A stretch of 38,348 nucleotides of DNA from Oscillospiraceae bacterium (GCA_004557855.1 SFFJ01000017.1:1-38348); one strand, 5' to 3'; positions 16,692-25,306 are shown, counted from the stretch's first letter. Translations and numbers: made by a program. The notes: generated by a model not told the origin, from the sequence alone.

Positions 16692-17747
16692 CTACCCGCC
16701 GCCGTCCTTCAGGTAGCCGCCCTGCCGCAAATGCAGCAGCAGCGTCGTCCCCAGCGGCGCCAGCAAAAGCCCCCAAAACCCGAACAGCTTCCCGCCGGCA
16801 TACATCGCCGTCAGCGTCGCCAGCGGGTGCAGCCCGATCCGTCCGCCCACGATCCGCGGCTCCAGCCACATCCGCACCACCGTCACCACCGCATAAAGCA
16901 GCAAAAGCCCCGCCCCCAGCGCCGCCTGCCGGGAGATCAGCAGATGGTAAAGCCCCCACGGGATCAAAAACAGCCCGCTGCCGATCAGCGGCAGAATATC
17001 CAAAACGGCAATGGCAAAGGCAATGGCCGCAAAATACGGCACCCGCAGCAGCCACAGCCCCAGCGCAATCTCCCCAAAGGTGATGATCAGGATGCACAGG
17101 TAGGCCAGCAGCACCTTTTGCACCGCCCCCAGCAGGTACCGCTTTGTTTCCACGATGGGCCGCAGCAGCCGGCCGGGCAGCGACCGCACCACAAACCCGG
17201 TGATCCCGGCGTAATCCTGCAAAAAGAAGATGGTGGAAAGCACCGTAAAGGTGCAGGCCAGCAGAATGGAGGGCAGCCGTGCCGCCATCCCGCCCAGCCA
17301 CCCCACCACCCGCCGGGATAGCGTGGTAACGGCATTTTGCAGCAGTCCCTCCAGCGAAGCGCCCCAACCGGCTGCTGCCCGCCCCTGCAAATTCTGCAGC
17401 TTTTCCTGCATATTTTCCATCATCGGCAGCAGCGTCTGCCGGTAAAATGCCGGGAGCTGCGGCAGCAGGGCACTGCTTTGCCGTACCACCACCCCGCCGA
17501 TGCCCCATAGCAGCAGTCCCAGCACCGTCAGCGCCGCCACCGCCACCACGACGGCACAGGGCCGGTACCGGCACCCCAGCCGGCGGCACAGTCCCGCAGC
17601 GGCCGGGTGCAGGGCAGCGGCCAGCATTGCGCCCAGCAGCAGCGGCAAAAAGCAGGGCAGGGCATACCGCAGCCCCAGGTACCCCAGCCCCAGCACCACG
17701 CCCCAAAAGGCAACATTCTGCAAAAATTCCCGCTTCCCGTCGGACAT
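16692..17747 (-). CDS. ytvI: AI-2E family / sporulation integral membrane protein YtvI-like
   Basis: 351 residues. The start at 17747 has AAGGAGG six nt upstream. About seven or eight hydrophobic segments fill the protein: a pair in the first 60 residues, one at about 60-80, then a cluster from about 145 to the end. The central soluble stretch (about 85-140) and the C-terminal GxxLGLHPLATL-like region (GGRIGLHPLATLTAMYAGGKLFG) are the marks of the AI-2E/PerM transporter superfamily; the ~350-residue form with this arrangement is the YtvI group of endospore formers. Substrate is unknown. The region between this gene and lysC is divergent and holds two cloverleaf repeats. Confidence 0.8.
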   Translation of the reverse strand: MSDGKREFLQNVAFWGVVLGLGYLGLRYALPCFLPLLLGAMLAAALHPAAAGLCRRLGCRYRPCAVVVAVAALTVLGLLLWGIGGVVVRQSSALLPQLPAFYRQTLLPMMENMQEKLQNLQGRAAAGWGASLEGLLQNAVTTLSRRVVGWLGGMAARLPSILLACTFTVLSTIFFLQDYAGITGFVVRSLPGRLLRPIVETKRYLLGAVQKVLLAYLCILIITFGEIALGLWLLRVPYFAAIAFAIAVLDILPLIGSGLFLIPWGLYHLLISRQAALGAGLLLLYAVVTVVRMWLEPRIVGGRIGLHPLATLTAMYAGGKLFGFWGLLLAPLGTTLLLHLRQGGYLKDGGG

Positions 17748-17957
17748 GGCGCCCCTCCTTTTCCGCAATGGTTTCACAGTACAGTCTACCCGTTCCCCGG
17801 CCGGGATAGTCCTGCCGAAGGGAAGAAATTGCGGTAGGGCAGGGGGCTGCCGGCTGTCTTTTCATTTTCCCCCATTCGCGTATCCTCCCGCCGATCCTTT
17901 TGCAGGCCCATCCGGTTTTCGGTGGTGTCGAGGGGTTTCTGCAAGCCGCAGGGAACC

Positions 17958-18040
17958 GGGGCGCAGCCCCGCCGCCCTGCGGGCGGCGAAAGCAGGCTTC
18001 GCCTGCTTTGCCCCGGCTTCGCCGGGGCGGGCTGCGCCCC
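17958..18040. repeat. Cloverleaf GC palindrome element (type GGGCGCAGCCC)
   Basis: The closing stem GGGGCGCAGCCC / GGGCTGCGCCCC encloses CGCCGCCC-TGC-GGGCGGCG, AAAGCAGGC-TTC-GCCTGCTTT and GCCCCGGC-TTC-GCCGGGGC. Confidence 0.9.
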
Positions 18041-18132
18041 GCACCACCCCCGCCCCCCGCAAAAGCCGCCGGCTTATTATGGATTTAGGGACAGCCCCCG
18101 CCCCCCCGCAGGGATTCCGCCATCGCCGGTTC

Positions 18133-18214
18133 GGGCCGCAGGCCGCCCGCCGCCGGGGCGGCGGGCAAGCGGGCGAAGCCCGCTTCGGCGGCTGCGCCGC
18201 CGGGCCTGCGGCCC
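18133..18214. repeat. Cloverleaf GC palindrome element (type GGCCGCAGGCC)
   Basis: The closing stem GGGCCGCAGGCC / GGCCTGCGGCCC encloses GCCCGCCG...CGGCGGGC, AAGCGGGC-GAA-GCCCGCTT and CGGCGGC-TGC-GCCGCCG. Loop GAA is the complement of TTC, so the middle arm is flipped relative to most copies. Confidence 0.9.
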
Positions 18215-18320
18215 TCCCACCCCCTGTCCCCCCACCCCGGGGGACAGGGATAAGCCCCCCGGCATAGGGTAGAGTGCAGAGCCGTCCTCTGCACCATTTT
18301 GAACGGAAAGGGGCGCCCCC

Positions 18321-19100
18321 ATGTATCTCCTTGTCTATAAATTCGGCGGTTCCTCGGTTGCGGACGCCGCAGGGCTGCGCCGTGCCGCCGGGCAGTTGGC
18401 CGCCGCCGCTGCAAAAGGCTATCGCCTCATCGCTGTGGTCTCGGCGCAGGGCAAAACCACCGACCGCCTGCTGCAAACCGCCACCGCATTGACCCTGCAC
18501 CCCTCCTGTCGGGAAACCGATCAGCTGCTAGCCACCGGGGAGCAGGCCTCGGCCGCCCTGCTGGCTATGACCCTGCAGGAAACGGGACTTCCCGCCATAT
18601 CTCTCACCGGCTGGCAGGCCGGCATCCACACCGACGGCAACCATGCCGCCGCCGAAATCACTGCCATCCACCGCCGCCGCATCCTGCGGGAACTGGAAGC
18701 CGGAAGGATCGTCGTTACTGCGGGCTTTCAGGGGGTCACCCGCTGCGGGGATATCACTACATTGGGACGGGGCGGCAGTGATACCACCGCCGTGGCGCTG
18801 GCCGCCGCCTTTGATGCCTGTGGCTGCCGCATCTGCACCGACGTAGACGGGGTGTATGACCACGATCCCCGCCTTGCCCCCGAAAGTCGCCGCTATGACC
18901 GCATCGGCTATGATGAAATGTTGGAAATGGCGGAGCAGGGTGCCAGGGTGCTGCATCCCCGCAGCGTCAGTCTGGCGCAAAAATACCGGGTGCCGCTTAC
19001 CGTCCTGCGCACCGGCGCCGAGACCCCATGTACGGTGGTCGGCCGCCCGGAACGCCGCCACCACTCCCTCGCCGCCGATACCGTTTTCCTGTTTCGGTAG
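18321..19100 (+). CDS. lysC: Aspartate kinase, catalytic domain only (ACT domains absent)
   Basis: 259 residues against about 400 for a normal monofunctional enzyme. Catalytic signatures are intact: KFGGSS at 7-12, the LLATGEQASAALL stretch, TAGFQGVTRCGDITTLGRGGSDTTA and CTDVDGVYDHDPR. The protein should phosphorylate aspartate, the first step to lysine, threonine and methionine. It stops shortly after the catalytic fold (LTVLRTGAETPCTVV), where the paired ACT domains that bind lysine or threonine should begin. A cloverleaf repeat begins 18 nt after the stop, and no ACT-like sequence is seen downstream in any frame. It may be a natural short form, a truncation, or rely on a separate ACT protein. 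An active enzyme would be expected to lack feedback inhibition. The symbol is given by function, not by proven orthology. Confidence 0.85.
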   Translation: MYLLVYKFGGSSVADAAGLRRAAGQLAAAAAKGYRLIAVVSAQGKTTDRLLQTATALTLHPSCRETDQLLATGEQASAALLAMTLQETGLPAISLTGWQAGIHTDGNHAAAEITAIHRRRILRELEAGRIVVTAGFQGVTRCGDITTLGRGGSDTTAVALAAAFDACGCRICTDVDGVYDHDPRLAPESRRYDRIGYDEMLEMAEQGARVLHPRSVSLAQKYRVPLTVLRTGAETPCTVVGRPERRHHSLAADTVFLFR

Positions 19101-19118
19101 CTTTAGCGCAGGCGGATG

Positions 19119-19201
19119 GGGCCGCAGGCCGCCCCGGCTCCGCCGGGGCCGGCGGGCTTCGCCCGCCGAAACCGTCCTCCGGACGGTTTGGCCTGCGGCC
19201 C
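19119..19201. repeat. Cloverleaf GC palindrome element (type GGCCGCAGGCC)
   Basis: The closing stem GGGGCCGCAGGCC / GGCCTGCGGCCC encloses GCCCCGGC-TCC-GCCGGGGC, CGGCGGGC-TTC-GCCCGCCG and AAACCGTCC-TCC-GGACGGTTT. It is directly downstream of lysC. Confidence 0.9.
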
Positions 19202-19304
19202 TGACCTGCCCCCCGCACCCTCCTGCCCACTCCTTGCCCCTGCCTTCCCTCCCACCCCCTGCAAACCGCCCGCCCCTCCGCAGCCCCCTGCAAACCCGCA
19301 GTCC

Positions 19305-19387
19305 GGCCCGCAGGGCAAACCGCCTGCGGCGGTTTCCGGCGGCCTGCGGCCGCCGTCGCCCGGCGAAGCCGGGCGGCCCTGCGGGCC
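19305..19387. repeat. Cloverleaf GC palindrome element (type GGCCCGCAGGGC)
   Basis: The closing stem GGCCCGCAGGGC / GCCCTGCGGGCC encloses AAACCGCC-TGC-GGCGGTTT, CGGCGGCC-TGC-GGCCGCCG and CGCCCGGC-GAA-GCCGGGCG. It lies between lysC and the rpmE promoter. The rest of the 504-nt gap 19101-19604 is C-rich sequence with no gene. Confidence 0.9.
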
Positions 19388-19509
19388 TGCCCCCACGCCC
19401 CAACCCTTCTCCAAAACCCCACGCCCCCGCAACCCCCAACCCTCCCCGGCAGGGAATAACCGCCAAAAATCCGTCCGCGGATTTGGCCAAAAATTTTCGA
19501 ACTTTTTTC

Positions 19510-19538
19510 TTGCTTTTTCCCCGGTGTTGTGCTAAACT
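19510..19538 (+). promoter_or_regulatory. Extended -10 promoter of rpmE
   Basis: TTGCTT (19510-19515), a 17-nt spacer and TAAACT (19533-19538) with TGC before the -10. Confidence 0.75.
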
Positions 19539-19554
19539 AATTCAGTACGGTTCA

Positions 19555-19576
19555 GCCAATGCAAGCTAACATTGGC
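19555..19576 (+). promoter_or_regulatory. Hairpin in the rpmE leader (candidate L31 autoregulatory leader)
   Basis: GCCAATG pairs with CATTGGC over an 8-nt loop in the ~60-nt leader, just upstream of the ribosome site GAGGTG. Short structured L31 leaders are known in Firmicutes; whether this one matches that family cannot be decided by eye. Confidence 0.4.
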
Positions 19577-19604
19577 GCCAGGAATTCGAAAGAGGTGAAA
19601 TCGC

Positions 19605-19808
19605 ATGAAAAAAGGCATCCATCCCAAGTATGGCCCTGCTGTAATTCGCTGCGCCTGCGGTAACACGCTGGAGACCATCTCCACTGTCCCCGAGATCCGC
19701 GTCGAAATCTGCTCCAAGTGCCATCCGTTCTTTACCGGCAAGCAGAAGCTGGTAGATACCGGCGGCCGTGTTGATCGTTTCAACAAGCGCTTCAATCTGG
19801 GCAAATAA
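19605..19808 (+). CDS. rpmE: 50S ribosomal protein L31, zinc-binding form
   Basis: 67 residues, full length. MKKGIHPKYGPAV, the CxC pair at 16/18 and the CSKCHPFFTGKQKLVDTGGRVDRFNKRF block are diagnostic. Four cysteines mark the zinc-containing (C+) type. It is part of the large subunit near the inter-subunit bridge. It is a single-gene unit with an extended -10 promoter, a structured leader and its own terminator. Confidence 0.98.
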   Translation: MKKGIHPKYGPAVIRCACGNTLETISTVPEIRVEICSKCHPFFTGKQKLVDTGGRVDRFNKRFNLGK

Positions 19809-19820
19809 TCTGCAAAAGTA

Positions 19821-19853
19821 TAAGGCGGTGCCATGCGGTGCCGCCTTATTTTT
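19821..19853 (+). terminator. Intrinsic terminator of rpmE
   Basis: AAGGCGG pairs with CCGCCTT, extended inward by wobble pairs, then ATTTTTG. It starts 13 nt after the stop. Confidence 0.85.
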
Positions 19854-19901
19854 GCTGCACCCGCCGGCAAATCCCCACCCCGCCCGAAAGGAGGAACCCC
19901 C

Positions 19902-20531
19902 ATGGCCCTTGCCCCCTACCGCACCGTCGCAGCCCCCGCCGAGGACGAGTTCACCGAGAAAAAAAGCCGTTTCATCGGCTATATAGCCCCCGTCACCACC
20001 GAGCAGGAGGCCGCCGCCTTTATCGAGTCGGTGCGTGCCCGCCACCGGGAAGCCCGCCACAACTGCTACGCCTATCGCCTGCGGCAGAATAATCTCGCCC
20101 GCTTTTCGGATGACGGCGAGCCCTCCGGCACCGCAGGCCGCCCCATTCTGGAGGTCCTCCAGCGGGAGGAGCTGACCGACATCTGCGTGGTCGTCACCCG
20201 CTATTTCGGCGGGATCCTGCTGGGGACGGGCGGGCTGGCGCGGGCCTATACACAGGGCTGCAAAATGGCGGTCACCGCCGCCGAAATCCTGCCCATGCAC
20301 CCCGCCGCGGAATGCACCCTCACCGCCGACTACGGCTTTTACGGCAAGCTGCAAAACCTGCTGCCGCAGTACGGCGCCGTAACGCTGGATACCGCCTTCG
20401 AGGGGGACGTCACCGTGCGGTTCATGCTGCGGCAGGAGCAGCTTCCCCCCTTCGCCAAGGCACTGGAGGAGCAGAGCGCCGGCAGCCTCGCCCCCACCGT
20501 CCTGGCGGAAAAATATTATCCCTTCCCCTGA
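19902..20531 (+). CDS. yigZ: YigZ/IMPACT family protein
   Basis: 209 residues, usual length. The start at 19902 has AAGGAGG upstream. The N-terminal UPF0029/IMPACT domain shows KKSRFIGYIAPV, the RHNCYAYRL block, SDDGEPSGTAGRPILEVL and VVTRYFGGILLGTGGL, all diagnostic. The C-terminal ~75 residues are the DUF1949 ferredoxin-like domain. The eukaryotic relative regulates translation through Gcn1; the bacterial role is unresolved. No terminator with a T-tract follows; a cloverleaf element begins 22 nt after the stop. Confidence 0.93.
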   Translation: MALAPYRTVAAPAEDEFTEKKSRFIGYIAPVTTEQEAAAFIESVRARHREARHNCYAYRLRQNNLARFSDDGEPSGTAGRPILEVLQREELTDICVVVTRYFGGILLGTGGLARAYTQGCKMAVTAAEILPMHPAAECTLTADYGFYGKLQNLLPQYGAVTLDTAFEGDVTVRFMLRQEQLPPFAKALEEQSAGSLAPTVLAEKYYPFP

Positions 20532-20552
20532 CCTTCAGCAGAGGGCAGGGTA

Positions 20553-20635
20553 CGGGCCGCAGGCCGCCCGCCGCCCAGCGGCGGGCTGGCGGGCTTCGCC
20601 CGCTTCGGCGGCTGCGCCGCCGGGCCTGCGGCCCG
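20553..20635. repeat. Cloverleaf GC palindrome element (type GGCCGCAGGCC)
   Basis: The closing stem CGGGCCGCAGGCC / GGCCTGCGGCCCG encloses GCCCGCCGC-CCA-GCGGCGGGC, a GCGGGC-TTC-GCCCGC arm and CGGCGGC-TGC-GCCGCCG. It is nearly identical to the copy at 21781, with a different first loop. Confidence 0.9.
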
Positions 20636-20691
20636 CCTGCCCCCCTGCGACTTTTCTCAAAATCCAAACCACACCCGGAAAGGAGCCCCCT

Positions 20692-21723
20692 ATGGAACAT
20701 ACCCGCCTCGGCCGTACCGGCCTGATGGTCAGCCGCACCGCCTTCGGTGCCCTGCCCATCCAGCGCATCCCGGAAAACGAGTCCACCGCTATCCTGCGCG
20801 CCGCCTACGAGGCCGGCGTCAACTTCTACGATACCGCCAACGCCTACACCGACAGCGAGTATAAACTGGGCCGGGCGCTGGGTGACGTCCGCAAAAATAT
20901 CATCATCGCCACCAAAACCGCCCCCGCCGCCCCGGCAGTCATGCAGCAGCGGCTGGAGCAAAGCCTTGCGATGTTGAAAACCGATTATATCGATATCTAC
21001 CAGCTGCACTGCGCCCCGCGCGTCTACCGCCCCGGGGAGGAGGACGGCGTCTACGATTGGCTGCTGCAAAAGAAAAAAGAGGGCGCCATCCGCCACATCT
21101 CCATCACCGCCCACCGCATCACCGTCGCGGAGGAAGCGCTGGAAAGCGGCCTTTACGATACCCTGCAATACCCCTTTTCGGTGCTGGCCGATGACCGGGA
21201 AATCAAGCTGGTGCAGCATGCCGCCGAACGGGACGTAGGCTTTATCGCCATGAAGGCCATGGCCGGCGGGCTCATCCGCCACCCGGAGGTCACCTTTGCG
21301 TTCCTGCGGCAGTACCCGCAGGTGGTGCCCATTTACGGCATCCAGCGTATGGCGGAATTGCAGCAGTGGCTTTCGATGGAGAACGCCCCGCCCCGCTGGA
21401 ACGAGGAAATGCAGCGCCTTGCGGCAGAGGAAAAACAGTCCCTCGGCGGGGATTTCTGCCGCAGCTGCGGCTACTGTATGCCCTGCCCCATGGGGATCGA
21501 AATCCCCAATGCCGCCCGGATGTCCCAGCTGATGACCCGTTCCCCCTATAAGCCCTACCTCACCGCCGAATGGCAGGCCAAAATGCACAAAATCGAGGAC
21601 TGCATCAACTGCCGCCGCTGCGTCGCCCATTGCCCCTATTCGTTGGATACCCCCCGCCTGCTGCGGGAGCAGCTGCAGTGGTACGAGGCATTCTGCGAAG
21701 CCCATAAATCGGAGCTGGGCTGA
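20692..21723 (+). CDS. Aldo/keto reductase with C-terminal 2x[4Fe-4S] ferredoxin-like domain
   Basis: 343 residues. Residues about 1-230 are an aldo/keto-reductase TIM barrel (LGRTGLMVSRTAFGALPI, NFYDTANAY with the catalytic Asp-Tyr region, IIIATKT, DYIDIYQLH). The C-terminal part has two cysteine sets: 256/259/262/265 (CRSCGYCMPCP) and 304/307/310/314 (CINCRRCVAHCP), each suited to one [4Fe-4S] cluster. Such fused reductases are common in anaerobes and probably take electrons from ferredoxin; the substrate is unknown. AAGGAG precedes the ATG. It is a single gene between two cloverleaf elements. Confidence 0.92.
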   Translation: MEHTRLGRTGLMVSRTAFGALPIQRIPENESTAILRAAYEAGVNFYDTANAYTDSEYKLGRALGDVRKNIIIATKTAPAAPAVMQQRLEQSLAMLKTDYIDIYQLHCAPRVYRPGEEDGVYDWLLQKKKEGAIRHISITAHRITVAEEALESGLYDTLQYPFSVLADDREIKLVQHAAERDVGFIAMKAMAGGLIRHPEVTFAFLRQYPQVVPIYGIQRMAELQQWLSMENAPPRWNEEMQRLAAEEKQSLGGDFCRSCGYCMPCPMGIEIPNAARMSQLMTRSPYKPYLTAEWQAKMHKIEDCINCRRCVAHCPYSLDTPRLLREQLQWYEAFCEAHKSELG

Positions 21724-21780
21724 CCGCCGGCTTTCGGGTAAATAAATTCCCTCCCCGTACTTTTGTCAGGGGGCGGGATA

Positions 21781-21864
21781 CGGGCCGCAGGCCGCCCGCC
21801 GCCGGGGCGGCGGGCTGGCGGGCTTCGCCCGCTTCGGCGGCTGCGCCGCCGGGCCTGCGGCCCG
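21781..21864. repeat. Cloverleaf GC palindrome element (type GGCCGCAGGCC)
   Basis: The closing stem CGGGCCGCAGGCC / GGCCTGCGGCCCG encloses GCCCGCCG...CGGCGGGC, a GCGGGC-TTC-GCCCGC arm and CGGCGGC-TGC-GCCGCCG. It lies 58 nt downstream of the aldo/keto reductase. Confidence 0.9.
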
Positions 21865-21975
21865 CCCACCCCGCAAACCCTCCCCATGTCCACCCCCGCA
21901 CCCCCGCAAATCTGGAAAAATCTCCTACGCGCGCACGCCCGCACCATGCGCCCGCACCCCCGCGCGCCCGCCCGA

Positions 21976-22017
21976 CCTCAAAATTTTTTCGGCTTTTTTC
22001 AAATTTTTTTGCCGATT
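21976..22017. other. AT-rich island with homopolymer runs in a GC-rich gap
   Basis: Three T-runs (6-7 nt each), two of them preceded by A-runs, sit between two cloverleaf elements in sequence otherwise dominated by C and G. No hairpin stem precedes the T-runs closely enough for a terminator. It could be a promoter-proximal UP-like or bend element for dgt. The gap 21724-22259 has no gene. Confidence 0.35.
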
Positions 22018-22113
22018 AAGCAGGAATTCACCCCCCTTTTTGCGTATTAAGTCAGTAGAGGGCATCTGCCCCCCCGCTATCTTCCCCGCAACCCCCTGCA
22101 AACCGCCGGCATA

Positions 22114-22198
22114 CGGCCCGCCGGGCGCCCCGGCTTCGCCGGGGCCGTCGGCCTGCGGCCGCCGAAACCGTCCTGCGGACGGTTTGCCCTGCGGGCCG
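22114..22198. repeat. Cloverleaf GC palindrome element (type GGCCCGCAGGGC)
   Basis: The closing stem CGGCCCGCCGGGC / GCCCTGCGGGCCG has one mismatch. It encloses GCCCCGGC-TTC-GCCGGGGC, CGGCC-TGC-GGCCG and AAACCGTCC-TGC-GGACGGTTT. It lies 61 nt upstream of the dgt start. Confidence 0.85.
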
Positions 22199-22259
22199 CT
22201 TGCACCCCCACCAAACCCCGCACCCCCCACCCCACCTTCGACCCCAAGGAGAAAACACC

Positions 22260-23261
22260 ATGACCATTCGAGAGCAGCAGGAGATCCTGGAGCACGAGAT
22301 CCTTTCCCCCCGCGCCGCCTTTGCCGACGGCACCCGCGGCCGGCAGTTCCCCGAGGAGGAATGCCCCATGCGTACCCCCTTCCAGCGGGACCGGGACCGC
22401 ATCCTGCACTGTAACGCCTTCCGGCGGCTGACCCACAAAACGCAGGTCTTTCTTTCCCCGGAGGGCGACCACTACCGCACCAGGCTGACCCACACGCTGG
22501 AGGTCAGCCAGATCGCCCGCACCTTGAGCCGGGCGCTGCGCCTCAACGAGGACCTCACCGAGGCCATCGCCCTGGGGCACGATCTGGGGCATACCCCCTT
22601 CGGCCACGCCGGGGAATACGCCCTTCAGGATGTCTACGACCCCGACTTCCACCATGCCGCCCAAAGCATCCGGGTGGTGACCCGCCTGGAACGGGACGGC
22701 CGCGGTCTCAATCTCACCGAGGAGGTGAGAGAGGGCATCCTGGCGCACAGCGACGGCCAGGCATGGAGCCGGACGCAGGAGGGCCGGGTGGTCCGCTACG
22801 CCGATAAAATCGCCTATATGAACCACGATATCGAAGATGCCATCCGCGGCGGCATCCTCACCGAGGAGGACCTGCCGTGGGAGGTTCGACTGCGGTTCGG
22901 CAGCGGGAAAAGCCGCCGGATCAGCGGCATGCTGCAATCCCTCATCGAGCACAGCGACGATACGGTGCAGATGGATAAGGAAAGCGAGCAGCATTTCCTC
23001 ACCCTCAAGCGATTTTTGTTTGAGGCGGTGTATAAAAATCCCGTGGCGAAAAGCGAGGAGGGCAAGGCCAAGGATATCGTCCGGTACCTGTACGGCTACT
23101 ATGTGGCCAACCCCCACCGCCTGCCGGAATTCTACCGCATCATCGCCGAGGAGGAAGGCGCCCCCCGCGCCGCCGCCGACTTTATCAGCGGCATGAGCGA
23201 CCGCTACTGTGTCGATCTCTACGAGAACATGGTCATCCCCCGTTCCTGGCCGGTGCTGTAA
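22260..23261 (+). CDS. dgt: Deoxyguanosinetriphosphate triphosphohydrolase-like protein
   Basis: 333 residues; the start has AAGGAG nine nt upstream. HD-domain phosphohydrolase: RDRDRILHCNAFRRLTHKTQVF at the N-terminus, metal ligands His78 (HTLEVSQIARTLSRAL), His107-Asp108 (LGHDLGHTPFGH) and the later YADKIAYMNHDIEDA helix. It converts dNTPs to deoxynucleosides plus tripolyphosphate; substrate choice (dGTP or several dNTPs) is not visible. It lies just before dnaG-rpoD, an arrangement seen in many Clostridia, with a 142-nt gap to dnaG in which I see no strong promoter or terminator, so co-transcription is likely. Confidence 0.93.
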   Translation: MTIREQQEILEHEILSPRAAFADGTRGRQFPEEECPMRTPFQRDRDRILHCNAFRRLTHKTQVFLSPEGDHYRTRLTHTLEVSQIARTLSRALRLNEDLTEAIALGHDLGHTPFGHAGEYALQDVYDPDFHHAAQSIRVVTRLERDGRGLNLTEEVREGILAHSDGQAWSRTQEGRVVRYADKIAYMNHDIEDAIRGGILTEEDLPWEVRLRFGSGKSRRISGMLQSLIEHSDDTVQMDKESEQHFLTLKRFLFEAVYKNPVAKSEEGKAKDIVRYLYGYYVANPHRLPEFYRIIAEEEGAPRAAADFISGMSDRYCVDLYENMVIPRSWPVL

Positions 23262-23403
23262 CACAGCAGCCATTTGCCTTTCGGCAGATGGACGTGACCC
23301 GGTTTGCAATCGCCTATCGGCGGGTGCGGGACTATGACTTCCCAAGATAAGCCCAACCACCCCCACAAATCACCCCCACGAACCGAGGAAAGGAGGAATT
23401 TCC

Positions 23404-25179
23404 ATGTTACCCGACCAATTTTTGCAGGAGCTGAAATACCGCAGCGATATCGAGCAGGTCATCGGCAGCTATGTCAACCTGCGGCGGCGGGGCCGCACCC
23501 TTTCGGGGCTGTGCCCCTTCCACAGCGAAAAATCCCCCTCCTTTACCGTCTACCCGGAAAACCAGTCCTTCTACTGCTTCGGCTGTCAGGCGGGCGGCGA
23601 TGTCATCAATTTCATCCGCCGCATCGAAAATTTGGACTACATGGAGGCCGTCCGTTTTCTGGCCCAGCGGGCCGGGATGCAGGTGCCGGAAAACGCTGGG
23701 GACAGCCGCACCGCCCAGCTGCGAAAGCGCATTTTAGAGCTGAACCGGGACGCCGCCCGGTATTTCCACCGCAACCTGATGAGCGAAGCGGGTCGACCCG
23801 GCCGGGCCTATCTCATCGGGCGGGGACTGACCAAATCAACCATCACCCGGTTCGGCATCGGCTATGCCGGCGAGGGCTGGGACGGCCTGACGACTGCCAT
23901 GCGGCAGATGGGCTACACCAGGGAGGAGCTGGTGGCGGCACATCTGGCGAATGAGAGCCAAAAGGGCGGCATTTACGATGTTTTCCGCAACCGCGCCATC
24001 TTTCCCATCATCGACCTGCGGGGCAATGTCATCGCCTTCGGCGGCCGCAACCTGGGGGAGCAAGGGCCGAAATACCTCAACAGCAGCGATACCCTCGTGT
24101 TCAAAAAAAGCCGCAATCTGTTCGCCCTTAATTTCGCCAAAAACAGCGACCGCAGCGAGCTGATCCTCTGCGAAGGGTATATGGATGTCGTTTCGATGCA
24201 TCAGGCGGGCTTCACCAATGCGGTGGCCACTCTGGGCACCGCCCTCACCGAGGAGCAGAGCCGCCTCATCGCCCAGTACACCGGCGAGGTGGTGCTTTCC
24301 TACGATAGCGACGGCCCCGGCCAGAAGGCCACCCGCCGGGCGACCGACCTGCTGGAGGCGGCAGGGGTCAAGATCCGGGTGCTTTCCATCCCGGACGCCA
24401 AGGACCCCGATGAATACATCAAAAAATTCGGGGCGGAACGGTTTGCCCTGCTCATCGAGGGGAGCAGCTCCGCCACCGACTTTGCGATCAATAACCTGCG
24501 GCGGGAAAATGACCTCACCACCGCCGAGGGCAAGGTTTCGTTCCTCAAGCAGTTCGCGGTGCTGATGGCCGACCTGCCCAGCCCCATCGAACGGGAGGTC
24601 TACCTCTCGAAAATCTGCCGGGAGCTGGAGGTGGATAAGGCCGCCATCGCCGGGCAGATCGAACGGGAGCAGAAAAAGCGCAGCTACCGCAACCGCAAGC
24701 GGGAGGAACGGGAGCTCATCGCACCGCCTGCCAAGGGCCGCACCGAGGCCGACCGGGCGGACGAGCTGCTGCAGCGGCAGCTCCCGCGGGAGATGAAGGC
24801 CGCCGAACGGCTGCTGCGTTACCTGCTGCGCCACCCCGACCGGGCCGAATGGCTGCGGGACCGGCTGCCGGAAAGCTACCTGCCCGGTGAAAATGACCGG
24901 GCGCTGTACCGTATTTTGCTGCAGCGGGGGCTTTCCGGGCAGGAGCTGACGCTGGCGGCACTGGGGGAGACCCTGCCGCCGCAGGCGGTGGATCGGGTCA
25001 CCCGGTGGATGCTGCCGGGGGCGCCGGCGGTGACCGATGAGGAAGCCGAGGACTGCCTCAACTGCCTGCAAAGCCACGCGGCGCAGATGAGCCGTGAGGA
25101 GCTGGGACAGCTTTCCGGCGAGGCGCTGCGGCAGTACATAGAAAACCTGAACCGGGCGAAAAACCGCCGGGGAGAATAA
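23404..25179 (+). CDS. dnaG: DNA primase
   Basis: 591 residues, normal. Ribosome site AAGGAGG. The CHC2 zinc domain has Cys37, His40, Cys58 and Cys61 (CPFH ... CFGC). The catalytic core contains FGIGYAGEGWDGL and FRNRAIFPIIDLRGNVIAFGGR, then the TOPRIM domain with EGYMD from 257 and the acidic DSDGPG at 301-306. The C-terminal ~150 residues are the helicase-binding part, rich in Arg and Glu. It makes RNA primers at the replication fork. It is in the macromolecular-synthesis order dgt-dnaG-rpoD. Confidence 0.97.
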   Translation: MLPDQFLQELKYRSDIEQVIGSYVNLRRRGRTLSGLCPFHSEKSPSFTVYPENQSFYCFGCQAGGDVINFIRRIENLDYMEAVRFLAQRAGMQVPENAGDSRTAQLRKRILELNRDAARYFHRNLMSEAGRPGRAYLIGRGLTKSTITRFGIGYAGEGWDGLTTAMRQMGYTREELVAAHLANESQKGGIYDVFRNRAIFPIIDLRGNVIAFGGRNLGEQGPKYLNSSDTLVFKKSRNLFALNFAKNSDRSELILCEGYMDVVSMHQAGFTNAVATLGTALTEEQSRLIAQYTGEVVLSYDSDGPGQKATRRATDLLEAAGVKIRVLSIPDAKDPDEYIKKFGAERFALLIEGSSSATDFAINNLRRENDLTTAEGKVSFLKQFAVLMADLPSPIEREVYLSKICRELEVDKAAIAGQIEREQKKRSYRNRKREERELIAPPAKGRTEADRADELLQRQLPREMKAAERLLRYLLRHPDRAEWLRDRLPESYLPGENDRALYRILLQRGLSGQELTLAALGETLPPQAVDRVTRWMLPGAPAVTDEEAEDCLNCLQSHAAQMSREELGQLSGEALRQYIENLNRAKNRRGE

Positions 25180-25306
25180 AACCGCCGTAAACGGCACAGA
25201 ACAAGAAAACGGCCGGGGAGCATCATTCCCTGCCAGGAAGGGCAAAAACACCGCAGACCGCAGATTTGCGGGGCTGGCGGCAAGGGACAAGCACGCCGGG
25301 GAAGAC

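Larger units (their letters stand above)
17748..18320. other. 573-nt divergent gap between ytvI and lysC
   Basis: Apart from the ribosome sites at each end and two cloverleaf repeats (17958-18040, 18133-18214), I see no gene, no convincing sigma-A promoter and no riboswitch. All long open frames here are products of the stop-poor GC repeats. Confidence 0.7.

Noticed and set aside
18215..18320. Lysine riboswitch or T-box ahead of the aspartokinase
   Set aside because: The leader is short and GC-rich with no T-box sequence (TGGN) or lysine-riboswitch core; only a ribosome-site-like AAAGGGG is seen.
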